NCBI RefSeq assembly: GCF_013087515.1
Contig: NZ_JABFCN010000023.1
Location: forward strand, 124,001-188,000
DNA: 64,000 bases
Direction of reading: 5' to 3'
From: Rhizobium sophorae
GTDB lineage: Bacteria > Pseudomonadota > Alphaproteobacteria > Rhizobiales > Rhizobiaceae
Within the stretch, counting starts at the first letter, position 1, and every line of letters begins with the position of its first letter. Below the pieces are notes generated by a model, which had not been told where the DNA came from, made no database searches, and worked only from the letters and a program-made list of their open reading frames with translations. A program made the translations under genes and the position numbers. Shown piece by piece: positions 1 to 8,641 of the stretch.

Positions 1-658
1 CGCGACCGGCATGCTGGCGGAGCTGAAGAGGCAGCGGCCGGAGGATCTGGACCTTCTGGTCCTCCCGACACAGGAGATCGGCAAGGCCAACGAACATATC
101 TATGGCCCCGGCACGCTGTCGCTCAGCGCCGAGCTGCTCATCCCCGTCTGGACGGCGATCGGCACAAAGGTTGCCGAAGCCGGGCTGCGCAAGATGGTGA
201 TCGTCAATTCCCACGGCGGCAATGTCGACATCATGAGCATCGTCGCGCGCGAACTGCGCGTGCGCCATCAAATGGCGGTGGTCTCCACGCAATGGGGCCG
301 TTTCGGCCATCCGGAAGGCATGGTCAGCGATCACGAGAGCAAATACGGCATCCACGGCGGCGATGTCGAGACATCGTTGATGCTGCATTTCCGCCCCGAG
401 CTGGTGCGCATGGACAAGGCCCAAAACTTTGCCTCGAAGGCCGAATGGATGCGGGAGCAATCCAAATTTCTTCAGCCTCTGCCGCCGCATTCGCTGGCCT
501 GGATCGCGCATGACCTCAATCCCCTCGGCGTGGTCGGCGATGCCTCGATTGCCACTGCCGAAAAGGGCGAGGCGATCTGCCGCCATCAGGTCAGGGGGTT
601 CGTCGAGCTGCTCCGGGACCTCAAGGCCTATCCGCTTTCGAATCTCTATGTGAAATAG
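1..658 (+). CDS. Creatininase-family amidohydrolase (5' end outside window)
   Basis: This is the C-terminal part of a creatinine amidohydrolase-family metal-dependent hydrolase; the frame is open to the window edge, so the true start lies upstream. Visible family signatures are IVNSHGGNVD, GIHGGDVETSLML, and a C-terminal GVVGDASIATAEKG stretch. In this family the His, Asp and Glu residues of such stretches bind two metals and the enzymes open cyclic amides such as creatinine; other members act on formamides. The 3' end overlaps the end of the convergent LysR gene by 38 bases. The cytosine-deaminase-like hydrolase, FAD oxidase and NMT1-type transporter beyond the LysR gene suggest a role in breaking down a small nitrogen ring. 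The family is secure; the substrate is not. Confidence 0.85.
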   Translation, partial: ATGMLAELKRQRPEDLDLLVLPTQEIGKANEHIYGPGTLSLSAELLIPVWTAIGTKVAEAGLRKMVIVNSHGGNVDIMSIVARELRVRHQMAVVSTQWGRFGHPEGMVSDHESKYGIHGGDVETSLMLHFRPELVRMDKAQNFASKAEWMREQSKFLQPLPPHSLAWIAHDLNPLGVVGDASIATAEKGEAICRHQVRGFVELLRDLKAYPLSNLYVK

Positions 659-1610
659 GCTCAGCCGCGGGTTTCACATCCGCCGGAATATGACCCTTGG
701 CCTGCAATTCCTGCACCAGGCCGAGCAGTTCGGCGAGCAGATATTCGACGAAAAGGCTGGTGGCCGCGTCGAGGGGCGCACGGGCGCGCGCAAACAGCTT
801 CATCTGCTGGTAACGCGCATGCGGCTCGGCGATCGGCCGGAAGACGAGTTCGCCGCGCCGGCATTCGGTAATGACGTCAAGCGGATTGAGCAGCGTCAAC
901 CCGGTGCCGCATTTGACGAGCTGTTTCAGCATCTCCGACGCATTGGTTTCCAGCACCGGCTCGACCGAGATGGGCAGACGCGCAAAAGCAAGGTTGATCA
1001 CTTCGCGCAGACTGGTGCCCGGCTGCGCCAGAACCAGTTTTTCCTGGGTGACATCGGCGAGGTTAATCGGCCCGGGACCGATCAGGTGGTGCCCCGGCGG
1101 CAGCACGACACCGATCGGGATATCGAAATTTCCGAGCGTGCGAATGCCGGGCATAGCGGGGATGTTGAAGCCGAGACCGATATCTACCTCGCCTGATACA
1201 ACGGGGCTGGCCGTCGTGCCGCCGGTGTCGTTGCGCAGCTGGACGAAGACGCGCGGATGCTCTGAAAGAAAGCGCGCGATGATTTCGGGCAGCGGCCCGG
1301 CGGCAAGCCCAACGGTCGTCACCATGCGCACCTTGCCCGCCTGCTGCATCTTGAGGCTGCGGATGCGCCCCTCCAGGCGCTCATAATTCTTCAGCACGTC
1401 CCGAATATGCTCGATGCAGAGTTCGCCGGCAGCCGTCAGCCGCAAGCCACGCGGCAGCCGCTCGAAAAGCGGCGCCCCGATCTCCTCCTCCAGCGCCAAA
1501 ATCTGCCTGTTGACCGCCGACGACGCCACGTTGAGGCGCGCGGCCGCCTTGCGGATCGAACCGCAACGGGCAATCTCGTTGATGTAAAGGAGGCGTCTGG
1601 AGTGCAACAT
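621..1610 (-). CDS. LysR-family transcriptional regulator
   Basis: The protein has an N-terminal winged HTH (about residues 3-60, with IRKAAARLNVASSAVNRQI as recognition region) followed by a LysR substrate-binding domain, 329 residues in all. I chose the ATG at 1610 because GGAGAG lies 4-5 bases upstream; an upstream in-frame ATG at 1646 has no such site. It is divergent from the ABC transporter operon starting at 1794 and convergent with the creatininase gene, so it very likely controls one or both. The intergenic region carries GCGCAC(A/G)AATT half-sites that could be its binding sites. The ligand is unknown; by family habit it would be the transported compound or a breakdown product. Confidence 0.88.
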   Translation of the reverse strand: MLHSRRLLYINEIARCGSIRKAAARLNVASSAVNRQILALEEEIGAPLFERLPRGLRLTAAGELCIEHIRDVLKNYERLEGRIRSLKMQQAGKVRMVTTVGLAAGPLPEIIARFLSEHPRVFVQLRNDTGGTTASPVVSGEVDIGLGFNIPAMPGIRTLGNFDIPIGVVLPPGHHLIGPGPINLADVTQEKLVLAQPGTSLREVINLAFARLPISVEPVLETNASEMLKQLVKCGTGLTLLNPLDVITECRRGELVFRPIAEPHARYQQMKLFARARAPLDAATSLFVEYLLAELLGLVQELQAKGHIPADVKPAAEPISHRDSKADRP

Positions 1611-1627
1611 GATCTCTCCGATGCATA

Positions 1628-1707
1628 AATTTTGCGCAGGGCGCACAAATTATCTTCAGCTTTTCCAGAGATGCCGAAAAGGCATCAATGCGCACGAATT
1701 TTGATGC
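1628..1707. promoter_or_regulatory. Candidate LysR binding region with repeated half-sites
   Basis: Between the divergent LysR and ABC genes GCGCACAAATT (1641-1651) recurs as GCGCACGAATT (1690-1700), 49 bases later. An inverted partner AATTTTGCGC sits at 1629-1638, and GCATCAA (1682-1688) is mirrored by TTGATGC (1701-1707). The arrangement resembles a high-affinity site plus an activation site of a LysR regulator. This is seen by eye; binding is inferred. Confidence 0.45.
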
Positions 1708-1793
1708 TTTTCAAAGCGCATGGCAATGGCTCAAATTCCCTGAAAAGGAGGCCGACCAAGGCCTCCCTCGGTCAAAAAGGGGAACTGCCGACC

Positions 1794-2810
1794 ATGTTGA
1801 AAGCACAGACGAAGACCCAATTCCTGAGCTGCCTCGGCCTCGCCTCGATGCTTGCCGCCGCCTCGCCGGCGCTTGCCCTCGACAAGGTGAGCTACGGAAC
1901 GAACTGGCTTGCCCAGGCGGAACATGGCGGCTTCTACCAAGCCGTCGCCGACGGCACCTATGCGAAATACGGCCTCGACGTTACCATCGTCCAGGGCGGC
2001 CCGAATGCTGCAAACAGCGCGCTCTTGATCTCCGGCAAGCTCGATTTCTACATGGGTGGTCCTCAGGGAGAGATATCCGCCGTCGAGCAGGGCATTCCGC
2101 TGGTCGACGTCGCCGCGATCTTCCAAAAGGATCCACAGGTACTGATCGCCCATCCGGACAATGGCGTCGACAAGTTCGAGGACCTCGCCAAGCTGAAAAC
2201 GTTGTTCCTCAGCAAGGACGGCTACCTCACCTATTTCGAATGGATGAAAGCCAACTTCAAAGGCTTCAAGGACGAGCAGTACAAGCCCTATAACTTCAGT
2301 CCCGCCCCCTTCCTTGCAGACAAGGACTCTGCTCAGCAGGGGTATCTGACCTCCGAACCTTACGAGATCCAGAAGCAGGCAGGCTTCGAGCCGAAGGTCT
2401 TCCTGCTCGCCGACAACGGCTATTCGCCCTATTCGACGATGATCACGACGACGCAGGCGATGATCGACGGCAAGTCCGACGTCGTGCAGCGCTTCGTCGA
2501 TGCCTCGATCGAGGGCTGGTACAACTACCTTTACGGCGACAACGCAAAGGCGAACGCGCTGATCAAGAAGGACAATCCTGAAATAACGGACGGCCAGATC
2601 GCCTATTCGATCGCCAAGATGAAGGAATACGGCATCATCGAATCCGGCGACAGCCTCGACAAGGGCATCGGCTGCATCACTGACGCTCATTACAAGAAGT
2701 TCTTCGACGAGATGACGGCCATCAAGGTGTTCAAGACCGATACCGATTACACCAAGGCCTTCACGACGAAGTTCGTCTGCAAGGGCACCGGAATGTCGCT
2801 GAAGAAATAA
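1794..2810 (+). CDS. ABC transporter substrate-binding protein, NMT1/THI5-like
   Basis: This is the periplasmic solute-binding protein of the importer encoded by the next two genes. An ATG at 1794 preceded by AAAAAGGGGAA starts a typical signal peptide that should be cleaved after ASPALA (around residue 28). The mature start (KVSYGTNWLAQAEHGG) and the GGPNAANSALL stretch place it in the NMT1/THI5-like group, whose members bind pyrimidine precursors, sulfonates, nitrate or related small molecules. The 338-residue length is normal. Dedicated cytosine-deaminase-like and creatininase-like enzymes nearby favour a small N-heterocycle as cargo, but the ligand cannot be read from sequence. Confidence 0.88.
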   Translation: MLKAQTKTQFLSCLGLASMLAAASPALALDKVSYGTNWLAQAEHGGFYQAVADGTYAKYGLDVTIVQGGPNAANSALLISGKLDFYMGGPQGEISAVEQGIPLVDVAAIFQKDPQVLIAHPDNGVDKFEDLAKLKTLFLSKDGYLTYFEWMKANFKGFKDEQYKPYNFSPAPFLADKDSAQQGYLTSEPYEIQKQAGFEPKVFLLADNGYSPYSTMITTTQAMIDGKSDVVQRFVDASIEGWYNYLYGDNAKANALIKKDNPEITDGQIAYSIAKMKEYGIIESGDSLDKGIGCITDAHYKKFFDEMTAIKVFKTDTDYTKAFTTKFVCKGTGMSLKK

Positions 2811-2868
2811 GCCGACCGACGGCTCTCCTGGTCCGCCATTGAGGACGTGGCGGGCCGTATCCTCCCGC

Positions 2869-3708
2869 ATGAACGAGACAGCAATGCTCCCAGCAAAAGC
2901 CCAGGCGGTATCCCCGAAAGAGACGCGCAAGCGGCCGCTTGTTATCATGCAGTCGGTCTCGAAGGTCTTTTCCAGCGGCACTGTCGCCCTTTCGAACATG
3001 TCGCTCACCGTCGAAAGCGGCGAGTTCGTCAGCCTGCTCGGCCCTTCCGGCTGCGGCAAGTCGACGGCGCTGCGCATCATCGCCGGTCTCGGCGATGTCA
3101 CCTCTGGAACGATCGACTGGCCGAGTTCGCGCATCAATTCGAAGGGCCTGCCGGAGGGCGATATCGGCTTTGTCTTCCAGGAACCGACGTTGATGCCCTG
3201 GAAGAACGTGTTCGACAATGTCCATCTGCCGCTGAGGTTGAGGCGCGTTTCGAAGGCAGCCGCGCATGATCAGATCATGGAAGTGCTGACTACCGTCGGC
3301 CTTCAGGATTTTGCCAAGGCCTATCCGCGCGAACTTTCCGGCGGTATGAAGATGCGCGTCTCGATCGCCCGTGCGCTGGTGACGAAGCCGAAGCTGCTGC
3401 TGATGGACGAGCCTTTCGCCGCGCTCGATGAGATTACCCGCCAGAAGCTCAACGACGACGTGCTGCGGCTGTGGAAGGCGACCGGCATTACGGTGATTTT
3501 CGTGACGCATTCGGTCTTCGAGTCAGCCTATCTCTCGAACCGCATCGTCGTGATGAAGGCAAGGCCCGGGCGCGTGCATGCCGACGTCCCGCTGATCACC
3601 AGCCTCGAACGCGACGCGCACTACCGCACCTCGGAAGAATACCGCAAGGCCTGCGAAACGGTATCGCATTCGCTGATCGGGGCGATCAATTCGGCAGGGG
3701 ATCATTGA
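2869..3708 (+). CDS. ABC transporter ATP-binding protein (SsuB/TauB type)
   Basis: This is the nucleotide-binding subunit of the importer. It shows Walker A GPSGCGKST (about residues 58-66), Q-loop FVFQEPTLMPWKN, signature LSGGMKMR, Walker B LLLMDEPFAALDE and switch His in FVTHSVFES. The set matches the nitrate/sulfonate/taurine/pyrimidine subfamily. I took the ATG at 2869; a TTG at 2839 and an ATG at 2884 are alternatives, since no strong ribosome site decides. Its stop shares one base with the start of the permease gene (TGATG), so the two are translationally coupled. Confidence 0.9.
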   Translation: MNETAMLPAKAQAVSPKETRKRPLVIMQSVSKVFSSGTVALSNMSLTVESGEFVSLLGPSGCGKSTALRIIAGLGDVTSGTIDWPSSRINSKGLPEGDIGFVFQEPTLMPWKNVFDNVHLPLRLRRVSKAAAHDQIMEVLTTVGLQDFAKAYPRELSGGMKMRVSIARALVTKPKLLLMDEPFAALDEITRQKLNDDVLRLWKATGITVIFVTHSVFESAYLSNRIVVMKARPGRVHADVPLITSLERDAHYRTSEEYRKACETVSHSLIGAINSAGDH

Positions 3709-4550
3709 TGAGTGACGAAACGGACACATCGCCGCTGCTCGGTAAGGGTACCGCAAACGCAAGGCGCCGCAATCTTGCGCTGCGCATCGCCATCCCCTTC
3801 CTCGTCATCGCCCTGTTGATCCTCGTCTGGTACGCCTATGTGAAACTGTCCGGCGTGCCACCCTATATCCTGCCGGGACCGGCTGCTGTGGCAAACGCCT
3901 TCGTGACGGATTGGGGTACGCTCGCCCCTGCCCTCTGGGTCACCACCAAGATCACCTTCATGTCGCTGATGCTGGCGCTTGTCGGCGGCGTCGGCTTTGC
4001 GATCTTTCTCGTGCAGTCGCGCTGGGTCGAGCTTGCCTTCTATCCCCTTGCCGTCATCCTGCAGGTGACGCCGATCGTGGCGATCTCGCCGCTGATCCTG
4101 ATCTACGCTCCCTCCACGCAGGTCGCGCTGCTCATCTGCGCCTTCCTCGTCGCCTTTTTCCCGATCCTTTCGAATATGGTTCAGGGACTGAAGAGCGTCG
4201 ACCATAATCTCATCAACCTCTTCGAGCTTTATGGTGCCTCGCGCTGGCAGACGCTGCTCTTTCTCAAACTGCCAGCCGCCCAGCCCTATTTCATGACCGG
4301 TCTTCGCATCGGCGGCGGCCTCGCACTGATCGCGGCCGTCGTCGCCGAATTTGCCGCAGGCTCGGCCGGTGCGGGCTCCGGCCTCGCCTTCCGCCTGCTC
4401 GAAGCGCAGTACCGGATGAACATCCCGCGGCTCTTCGCCGCCCTGTTGATGCTCTCCATGCTCGGCGTAGCAATCTTCGGCCTCACCACCCTGATCGCCT
4501 GGCTGAGCCTTCACCGCTGGCATGAAAGCAGCATCAAACGGGAAAACTGA
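3708..4550 (+). CDS. ABC transporter permease (SsuC/TauC type)
   Basis: This is an inner-membrane subunit of 280 residues with about six hydrophobic segments. An EAA-like cytoplasmic loop (ELYGASRWQTLLFLKLPAA) docks on the ATPase in this family. The start ATG overlaps the ATPase stop by one base, and its own stop overlaps the amidohydrolase start in the same way. That makes transporter and enzyme one coupled operon. Confidence 0.9.
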   Translation: MSDETDTSPLLGKGTANARRRNLALRIAIPFLVIALLILVWYAYVKLSGVPPYILPGPAAVANAFVTDWGTLAPALWVTTKITFMSLMLALVGGVGFAIFLVQSRWVELAFYPLAVILQVTPIVAISPLILIYAPSTQVALLICAFLVAFFPILSNMVQGLKSVDHNLINLFELYGASRWQTLLFLKLPAAQPYFMTGLRIGGGLALIAAVVAEFAAGSAGAGSGLAFRLLEAQYRMNIPRLFAALLMLSMLGVAIFGLTTLIAWLSLHRWHESSIKREN

Positions 4551-5863
4551 TGACCTATTCCTTCATATCCCCGCCGAATGCGGCCCGCTTCGTGCTGAGC
4601 AATGCGACAGTGCCTGCCGTCACCCTCGAGCCTATCGACGTGCCGGTCACGGAAGGGTTGGCCACGGTCGATATCGTCATCAGCGACGGCATGATTGCCG
4701 ACATCCGGCCGGCCGGCGCCGCACCCGCCGATTATGCCAGGAGCGACCTCAGGGACGGCATGGTCTGGCCGTGCTTTGCCGATATCCATACCCATCTCGA
4801 CAAAGGCCATATCTGGCCGCGCCAGGCCAATCCCGACGGTAGCTTCATGGGCGCGCTCGATGCCGTCAGGGCCGACCGCGAAGCCAACTGGTCGGCCGCA
4901 GACGTCAAACGGCGCATGGAATTCTCGCTGCGCTCCGCCTATGCCCATGGCACCAGCCTGATCCGCACGCACCTGGATTCGCTTGCACCCCAGCATCGCA
5001 TCTCCTTCGAGGTTTTTGCCGAAATCCGGGATGCCTGGAAGGACAGGATTGCACTGCAGGCGGTCGCTCTCTTCCCGCCGGATGCCATGGCAGACAGCAC
5101 CTTCTTTGCCGATCTCGTCACAACAATCCGGCAAAACGGCGGCCTGCTTGGCGGCGTCACCAGGATGGGACCGGAGCTTGTCTGGCAGCTCGACACGCTC
5201 TTCAGGACTGCTGCAGAGCAGGGCCTGGATGTCGATCTGCATGTCGACGAGACGGATGACCGCGGCGCCGAGACGCTGAAGGCAATTGCCGAGGCCGTGC
5301 TGCGCAACGCCTTCGAGGGCAAGGTGACCGCCGGCCATTGCTGCTCGCTAGCCCGCCAGGACGAAGACACCGCCGCGCGCACCGTCGAATTGGTCGCCAA
5401 GGCAGGGATCGCGGTCATCGCGCTGCCGATGTGCAACATGTATCTGCAGGATCGCTATCCCGGCCGCACCCCGCGCTGGCGCGGCGTCACTCTGTTCAAG
5501 GAATTGGCCGCCGCCGGCGTCGCGACCGCGGTCGCATCCGACAATACCCGTGACCCCTTCTATGCCTATGGCGATCTCGATCCGGTGGAGGTCTTCCGTG
5601 AGGCCGTGCGGATCCTGCATCTCGACCATCCGCTCGATACCGCCGCCCGCGTCGTCACCACCTCGCCCGCCGCCATCGTCGGACGACCGGACAAGGGCCG
5701 CATCGCCGCCGGCGATCCCGCCGATCTCGTGCTCTTCAGCGCGCGGCGCTGGAGTGAATTCCTGTCCCGTCCTCAGGCTGACCGCGTCGTGCTTCGCCGC
5801 GGCAAGGTGATCGACCGCAGCCTGCCGGATTACCGTGAACTCGATAGCGTCGTTGGAGCCTGA
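4550..5863 (+). CDS. Cytosine-deaminase-like amidohydrolase
   Basis: This 437-residue metal-dependent hydrolase belongs to the amidohydrolase superfamily, CodA/AtzC-like branch. The metal-binding HTHLDKGH sits at residues 80-87; LHVDET in the middle, a later His in AGHCCS, and SDNTRDPFYAYGD near the C-terminal third follow the cytosine deaminase pattern. Such enzymes remove amino or alkylamino groups from, or hydrolyse, pyrimidine- and triazine-like rings. It is coupled to the permease gene by a one-base overlap, so the imported compound is its probable substrate or precursor. Annotating it as cytosine deaminase proper would go beyond the evidence. Confidence 0.82.
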   Translation: MTYSFISPPNAARFVLSNATVPAVTLEPIDVPVTEGLATVDIVISDGMIADIRPAGAAPADYARSDLRDGMVWPCFADIHTHLDKGHIWPRQANPDGSFMGALDAVRADREANWSAADVKRRMEFSLRSAYAHGTSLIRTHLDSLAPQHRISFEVFAEIRDAWKDRIALQAVALFPPDAMADSTFFADLVTTIRQNGGLLGGVTRMGPELVWQLDTLFRTAAEQGLDVDLHVDETDDRGAETLKAIAEAVLRNAFEGKVTAGHCCSLARQDEDTAARTVELVAKAGIAVIALPMCNMYLQDRYPGRTPRWRGVTLFKELAAAGVATAVASDNTRDPFYAYGDLDPVEVFREAVRILHLDHPLDTAARVVTTSPAAIVGRPDKGRIAAGDPADLVLFSARRWSEFLSRPQADRVVLRRGKVIDRSLPDYRELDSVVGA

Positions 5864-5864
5864 C

Positions 5865-7274
5865 ATGGCCGATTATCAGAAAATCAAAAAAGAACTCGAA
5901 GGCATCGCCGTTGAGGACAATCCGGCGCTGGTGCGCCAGAAGAGCCGGGATTTCTATTGGTACTCGCCGATCCTGAAGGCGCAGCTCGACAATGTTTCCG
6001 CCGATCTCGTGGTCACGCCGAAGACCGAGGACGAGGTCATCCGGACGCTGAAGGTCGCCTATGCCCATGGCGTGCCGGTCACGCCGCGCGGCGCCGGCAC
6101 CGGCAATTACGGCCAGGCCATGCCGCTTTCCGGCGGCATCGTGCTGAATCTTGCCGCCATGGACAAGATCAAGGAGATTCATCCCGGCCGCGTCATCTGC
6201 GAACCGGGCATTGTGCTTGCCCAACTCGACAAGCAGACCAAGGCCCATTCCGGCCAGGAGCTGCGCTTCCACCCCTCCACCGCCCAGACGGCGACGGTCG
6301 GCGGTTTCATCGCCGGCGGTTCCGGCGGCGTCGGCTCGATCACCTGGGGCGGCTTGCGCGACCTCGGCAATATATTGCGCCTGCGCGTCGTCACCATGGA
6401 AGCCGAACCGCGCGTGCTCGACCTCACCGGCTGGGATCTTCAGAAGGTGAGCCACGCCTATGGCACGAACGGCATCATCACCGAGATCGAGATGCCGCTT
6501 GCACCTGCCTATGACTGGGTCGATGTGCTGGTCGGCTATGACGACTTCATGGAAGCGGTGCGTTTCTCCGATGCGCTGGCGAAATGCAACGGCATCCTCG
6601 TCAAGGAGATCGCGCCGATCGCCGCTCCCATTCCTTACGACTATTTCACCCGCCACAAACCCTACATCCGTCAGGGCCAGTCGATCGTCGTGCTGATGAT
6701 CGCGCCTCACTCCCTAGATGCCTTTCTCGCCTTCGCGGCGGCGCAGAAGGGCGAGATCATGTTCCGCTCCGACAAGGTGGAAAGCATGCGCGGCATCCCG
6801 CATGCCTATGAGCTTGCCTGGAACCACACGACATTGCGTGCGCTGAAGGTCGACCCGAGCTTCACCTATCTGCAGGTGCAATATCCGGGACCGGATCATG
6901 TCGCCAAAGTCCGCAAGATGGTCGAAATCTTCGGTGACGAAGTGCCGGGTCATCTCGAATTCATCAAATTCGACGGCCAGATCCAGTGCTCCGGTCTGCC
7001 GCTGGTGCGCTATACCACCGAAGAGCGGCTGGAGGAGATCATCAAGATCCACCAGGACAATGGATGCCCGATCTTCAACCCGCACCGCTATACGCTTGAA
7101 GAAGGCGGCATGAAGCGCACCGACGCGGTTCAACTTGCCTTCAAGCAGGAAACCGATCCGAAGGGCCTGCTCAATCCCGGCAAGATGATTGCCTGGGAAA
7201 ATCCCGATTTCGATTTCAACGCCGGCAAGAACTATCTCTTCCCAGGCCTGGCGGCCCTGATGGAGGCCTCATGA
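5865..7274 (+). CDS. FAD-binding oxidoreductase (GlcD/PCMH type)
   Basis: This 469-residue flavoprotein starts at an ATG with TTGGAG six bases upstream. The N-terminal part has the PCMH FAD-binding fold: VVTPKTEDEVI, then the PRGAGTGNYGQ pyrophosphate loop and a GGFIAGGSGGVGS segment. The C-terminal part resembles the GlcD/D-lactate dehydrogenase family, ending LLNPGKMIAWE. It would oxidise a hydroxyacid-like or ring intermediate and pass electrons to an unknown acceptor. It lies one base after the amidohydrolase and overlaps the next reductase gene by four bases, so it acts in the same pathway. The substrate is unknown. Confidence 0.82.
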   Translation: MADYQKIKKELEGIAVEDNPALVRQKSRDFYWYSPILKAQLDNVSADLVVTPKTEDEVIRTLKVAYAHGVPVTPRGAGTGNYGQAMPLSGGIVLNLAAMDKIKEIHPGRVICEPGIVLAQLDKQTKAHSGQELRFHPSTAQTATVGGFIAGGSGGVGSITWGGLRDLGNILRLRVVTMEAEPRVLDLTGWDLQKVSHAYGTNGIITEIEMPLAPAYDWVDVLVGYDDFMEAVRFSDALAKCNGILVKEIAPIAAPIPYDYFTRHKPYIRQGQSIVVLMIAPHSLDAFLAFAAAQKGEIMFRSDKVESMRGIPHAYELAWNHTTLRALKVDPSFTYLQVQYPGPDHVAKVRKMVEIFGDEVPGHLEFIKFDGQIQCSGLPLVRYTTEERLEEIIKIHQDNGCPIFNPHRYTLEEGGMKRTDAVQLAFKQETDPKGLLNPGKMIAWENPDFDFNAGKNYLFPGLAALMEAS

Positions 7275-7852
7275 GGGTTCTCGTCCTCCACTCTCACCCG
7301 GTCGAGGAAAGTTACGGCAAGGCGCTTTACCGGCAGACCGTCGAGAGTCTGCGGAAGGCCGGGCATATGGTGGACGCTTGCGACCTCTATGAAGAGCAGT
7401 TCGATCCGGTGCTCTCGCGCCACGACCGGCTCGTCTATCACGATTATCCGGAAAACCTGAAGCTGGTGGGATCGCATGTCGAAAGGTTGAAGGCGGCCGA
7501 GGGGCTGGTGATCTGCACCCCGATCTGGAACTTCGGCTTTCCGGCGATCCTGAAGGGATATTTTGACCGCGTATGGCTGCCGGGCGTTTCCTTCGAACTG
7601 GTCAACGGCAAGGTGGAATCGCGGCTGCGCCACATCCGCAAGCTCGCAGCCGTCCTGACTTATGGCGCAACGCCCTTCCGGGCGTTTGCCGCCGGCAACC
7701 CGCCGAAGAAAATCGTCAAGCGCGTGCTGAGGGCGCAGATCAATCCGGTAAGGCCGGTGACGTTCCTCGCCCATTACGACATGAACAATTGCACGCCGGA
7801 GACGCGGGCAAAATTCCTCGCCCGTGTCGGAGGGGCAATGGAGCGCTTTTAA
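7271..7852 (+). CDS. NAD(P)H oxidoreductase, flavodoxin-2 fold
   Basis: This 193-residue protein belongs to the YwrO/KefF/NQO-type flavodoxin-like family. It has the N-terminal VLVLHSHPVEESYGKAL flavin phosphate loop and the family hallmark TPIWNFGFPAILKGYFDRVWLPG. Such proteins bind FMN or FAD and reduce quinones or nitro/azo-like compounds with NAD(P)H. It is the last gene of the operon, with an ATGA overlap to the FAD oxidoreductase. It could recycle an electron acceptor or reduce a ring intermediate. Confidence 0.82.
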   Translation: MRVLVLHSHPVEESYGKALYRQTVESLRKAGHMVDACDLYEEQFDPVLSRHDRLVYHDYPENLKLVGSHVERLKAAEGLVICTPIWNFGFPAILKGYFDRVWLPGVSFELVNGKVESRLRHIRKLAAVLTYGATPFRAFAAGNPPKKIVKRVLRAQINPVRPVTFLAHYDMNNCTPETRAKFLARVGGAMERF

Positions 7853-8238
7853 AAGATCTTCGCAGCCGTCACCTCGACCTCGACGAGGAATTCCGGACGC
7901 GTAAAGCCGCCGACGACGATCAGGGTGGAGACCGGCTTTGGATCGAGCGTATAGCGATCCCGTACGGCCATATAGGCCGGGAAGTCCTCGCGACGGGTGA
8001 CGAAGCCTGAAATCCGTATCACATCGGCAAAACTCATCTCCGCCTCTTCGAGGATCGCCTTGATCGCCTCGAAGCAGAGTTCCGCCTGCGCGTTGACGTC
8101 ACTCGGAACAGCATCGTCGAGACCGATGCCAAGCTGGCCTGACGTGACCAGAAGCGATGCCCCAGGCGGAACGAGCAGGCCGTGATTGTAATTCCCGAAA
8201 GGCCGGCGCACCGAGGGCGGATTGAAGGTCTTCTTCAT
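7849..8238 (-). CDS. RidA/YjgF family protein
   Basis: This 129-residue protein has the RidA fold: LVTSGQLGIGLD, AQAELCFEAIKAILEEAEMS and the C-terminal TRPEFLVEVEVTAAKIF. RidA proteins hydrolyse reactive enamines/imines; many paralogs sit in catabolic operons for nitrogen compounds. It is convergent with the reductase gene, overlapping by four bases. Fit with the preceding amidohydrolase pathway is plausible because deamination or ring oxidation can yield imines. Start chosen at the ATG at 8238; ribosome site is weak. Confidence 0.85.
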   Translation of the reverse strand: MKKTFNPPSVRRPFGNYNHGLLVPPGASLLVTSGQLGIGLDDAVPSDVNAQAELCFEAIKAILEEAEMSFADVIRISGFVTRREDFPAYMAVRDRYTLDPKPVSTLIVVGGFTRPEFLVEVEVTAAKIF

Positions 8239-8641
8239 CGATCTGAAATTTCCTGAGGGCTGCAGATATCGAGCCTACAGGATGCTGCAGGTTATGAGAA
8301 TATCGCCGTGCCCATAATGTCTTGCGACAAAAAAGCAGGACGACTGCCTTCGCACCGTGCAGATCAAAATGTCGGCGAGGCTGCCGCCTGACATGCTGGT
8401 GGCGGAGGTCGCAAATATGGTGGCAGTATCACTTCGGGCTATGGGACTTGCGCTCGCCGGAATTTTAGCCAAAATCCTGATCGTAATACGCAGGCTCCCG
8501 ACAGCAGTGCGGCACGCCTGAAGAATATTAATTTAATAAGTTAAAGATGATTTCCAGCTTGATGGCAGCGTGGCGGCGGCAATCGGCCCGCCGAGACTGA
8601 ACAATTCGAGTTTAGATCTATCTTCACGGCGTGGATGCGAC
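8239..8641. other. Intergenic region between ridA-like and araC-like genes
   Basis: I find no supported gene here. The AT-rich stretch near 8520-8550 is the most likely place for the promoter of the AraC-family gene. The short minus-strand frame at 8275-8472 has no recognisable domain or ribosome site. Confidence 0.5.

Noticed and set aside
1731..3218. 495-codon minus-strand frame across the first ABC genes
   Set aside because: It runs against two genes with clear SBP and ATPase motifs and spans their junction.
8275..8472. 65-codon minus-strand frame
   Set aside because: No ribosome site, no domain, and composition is not protein-like.
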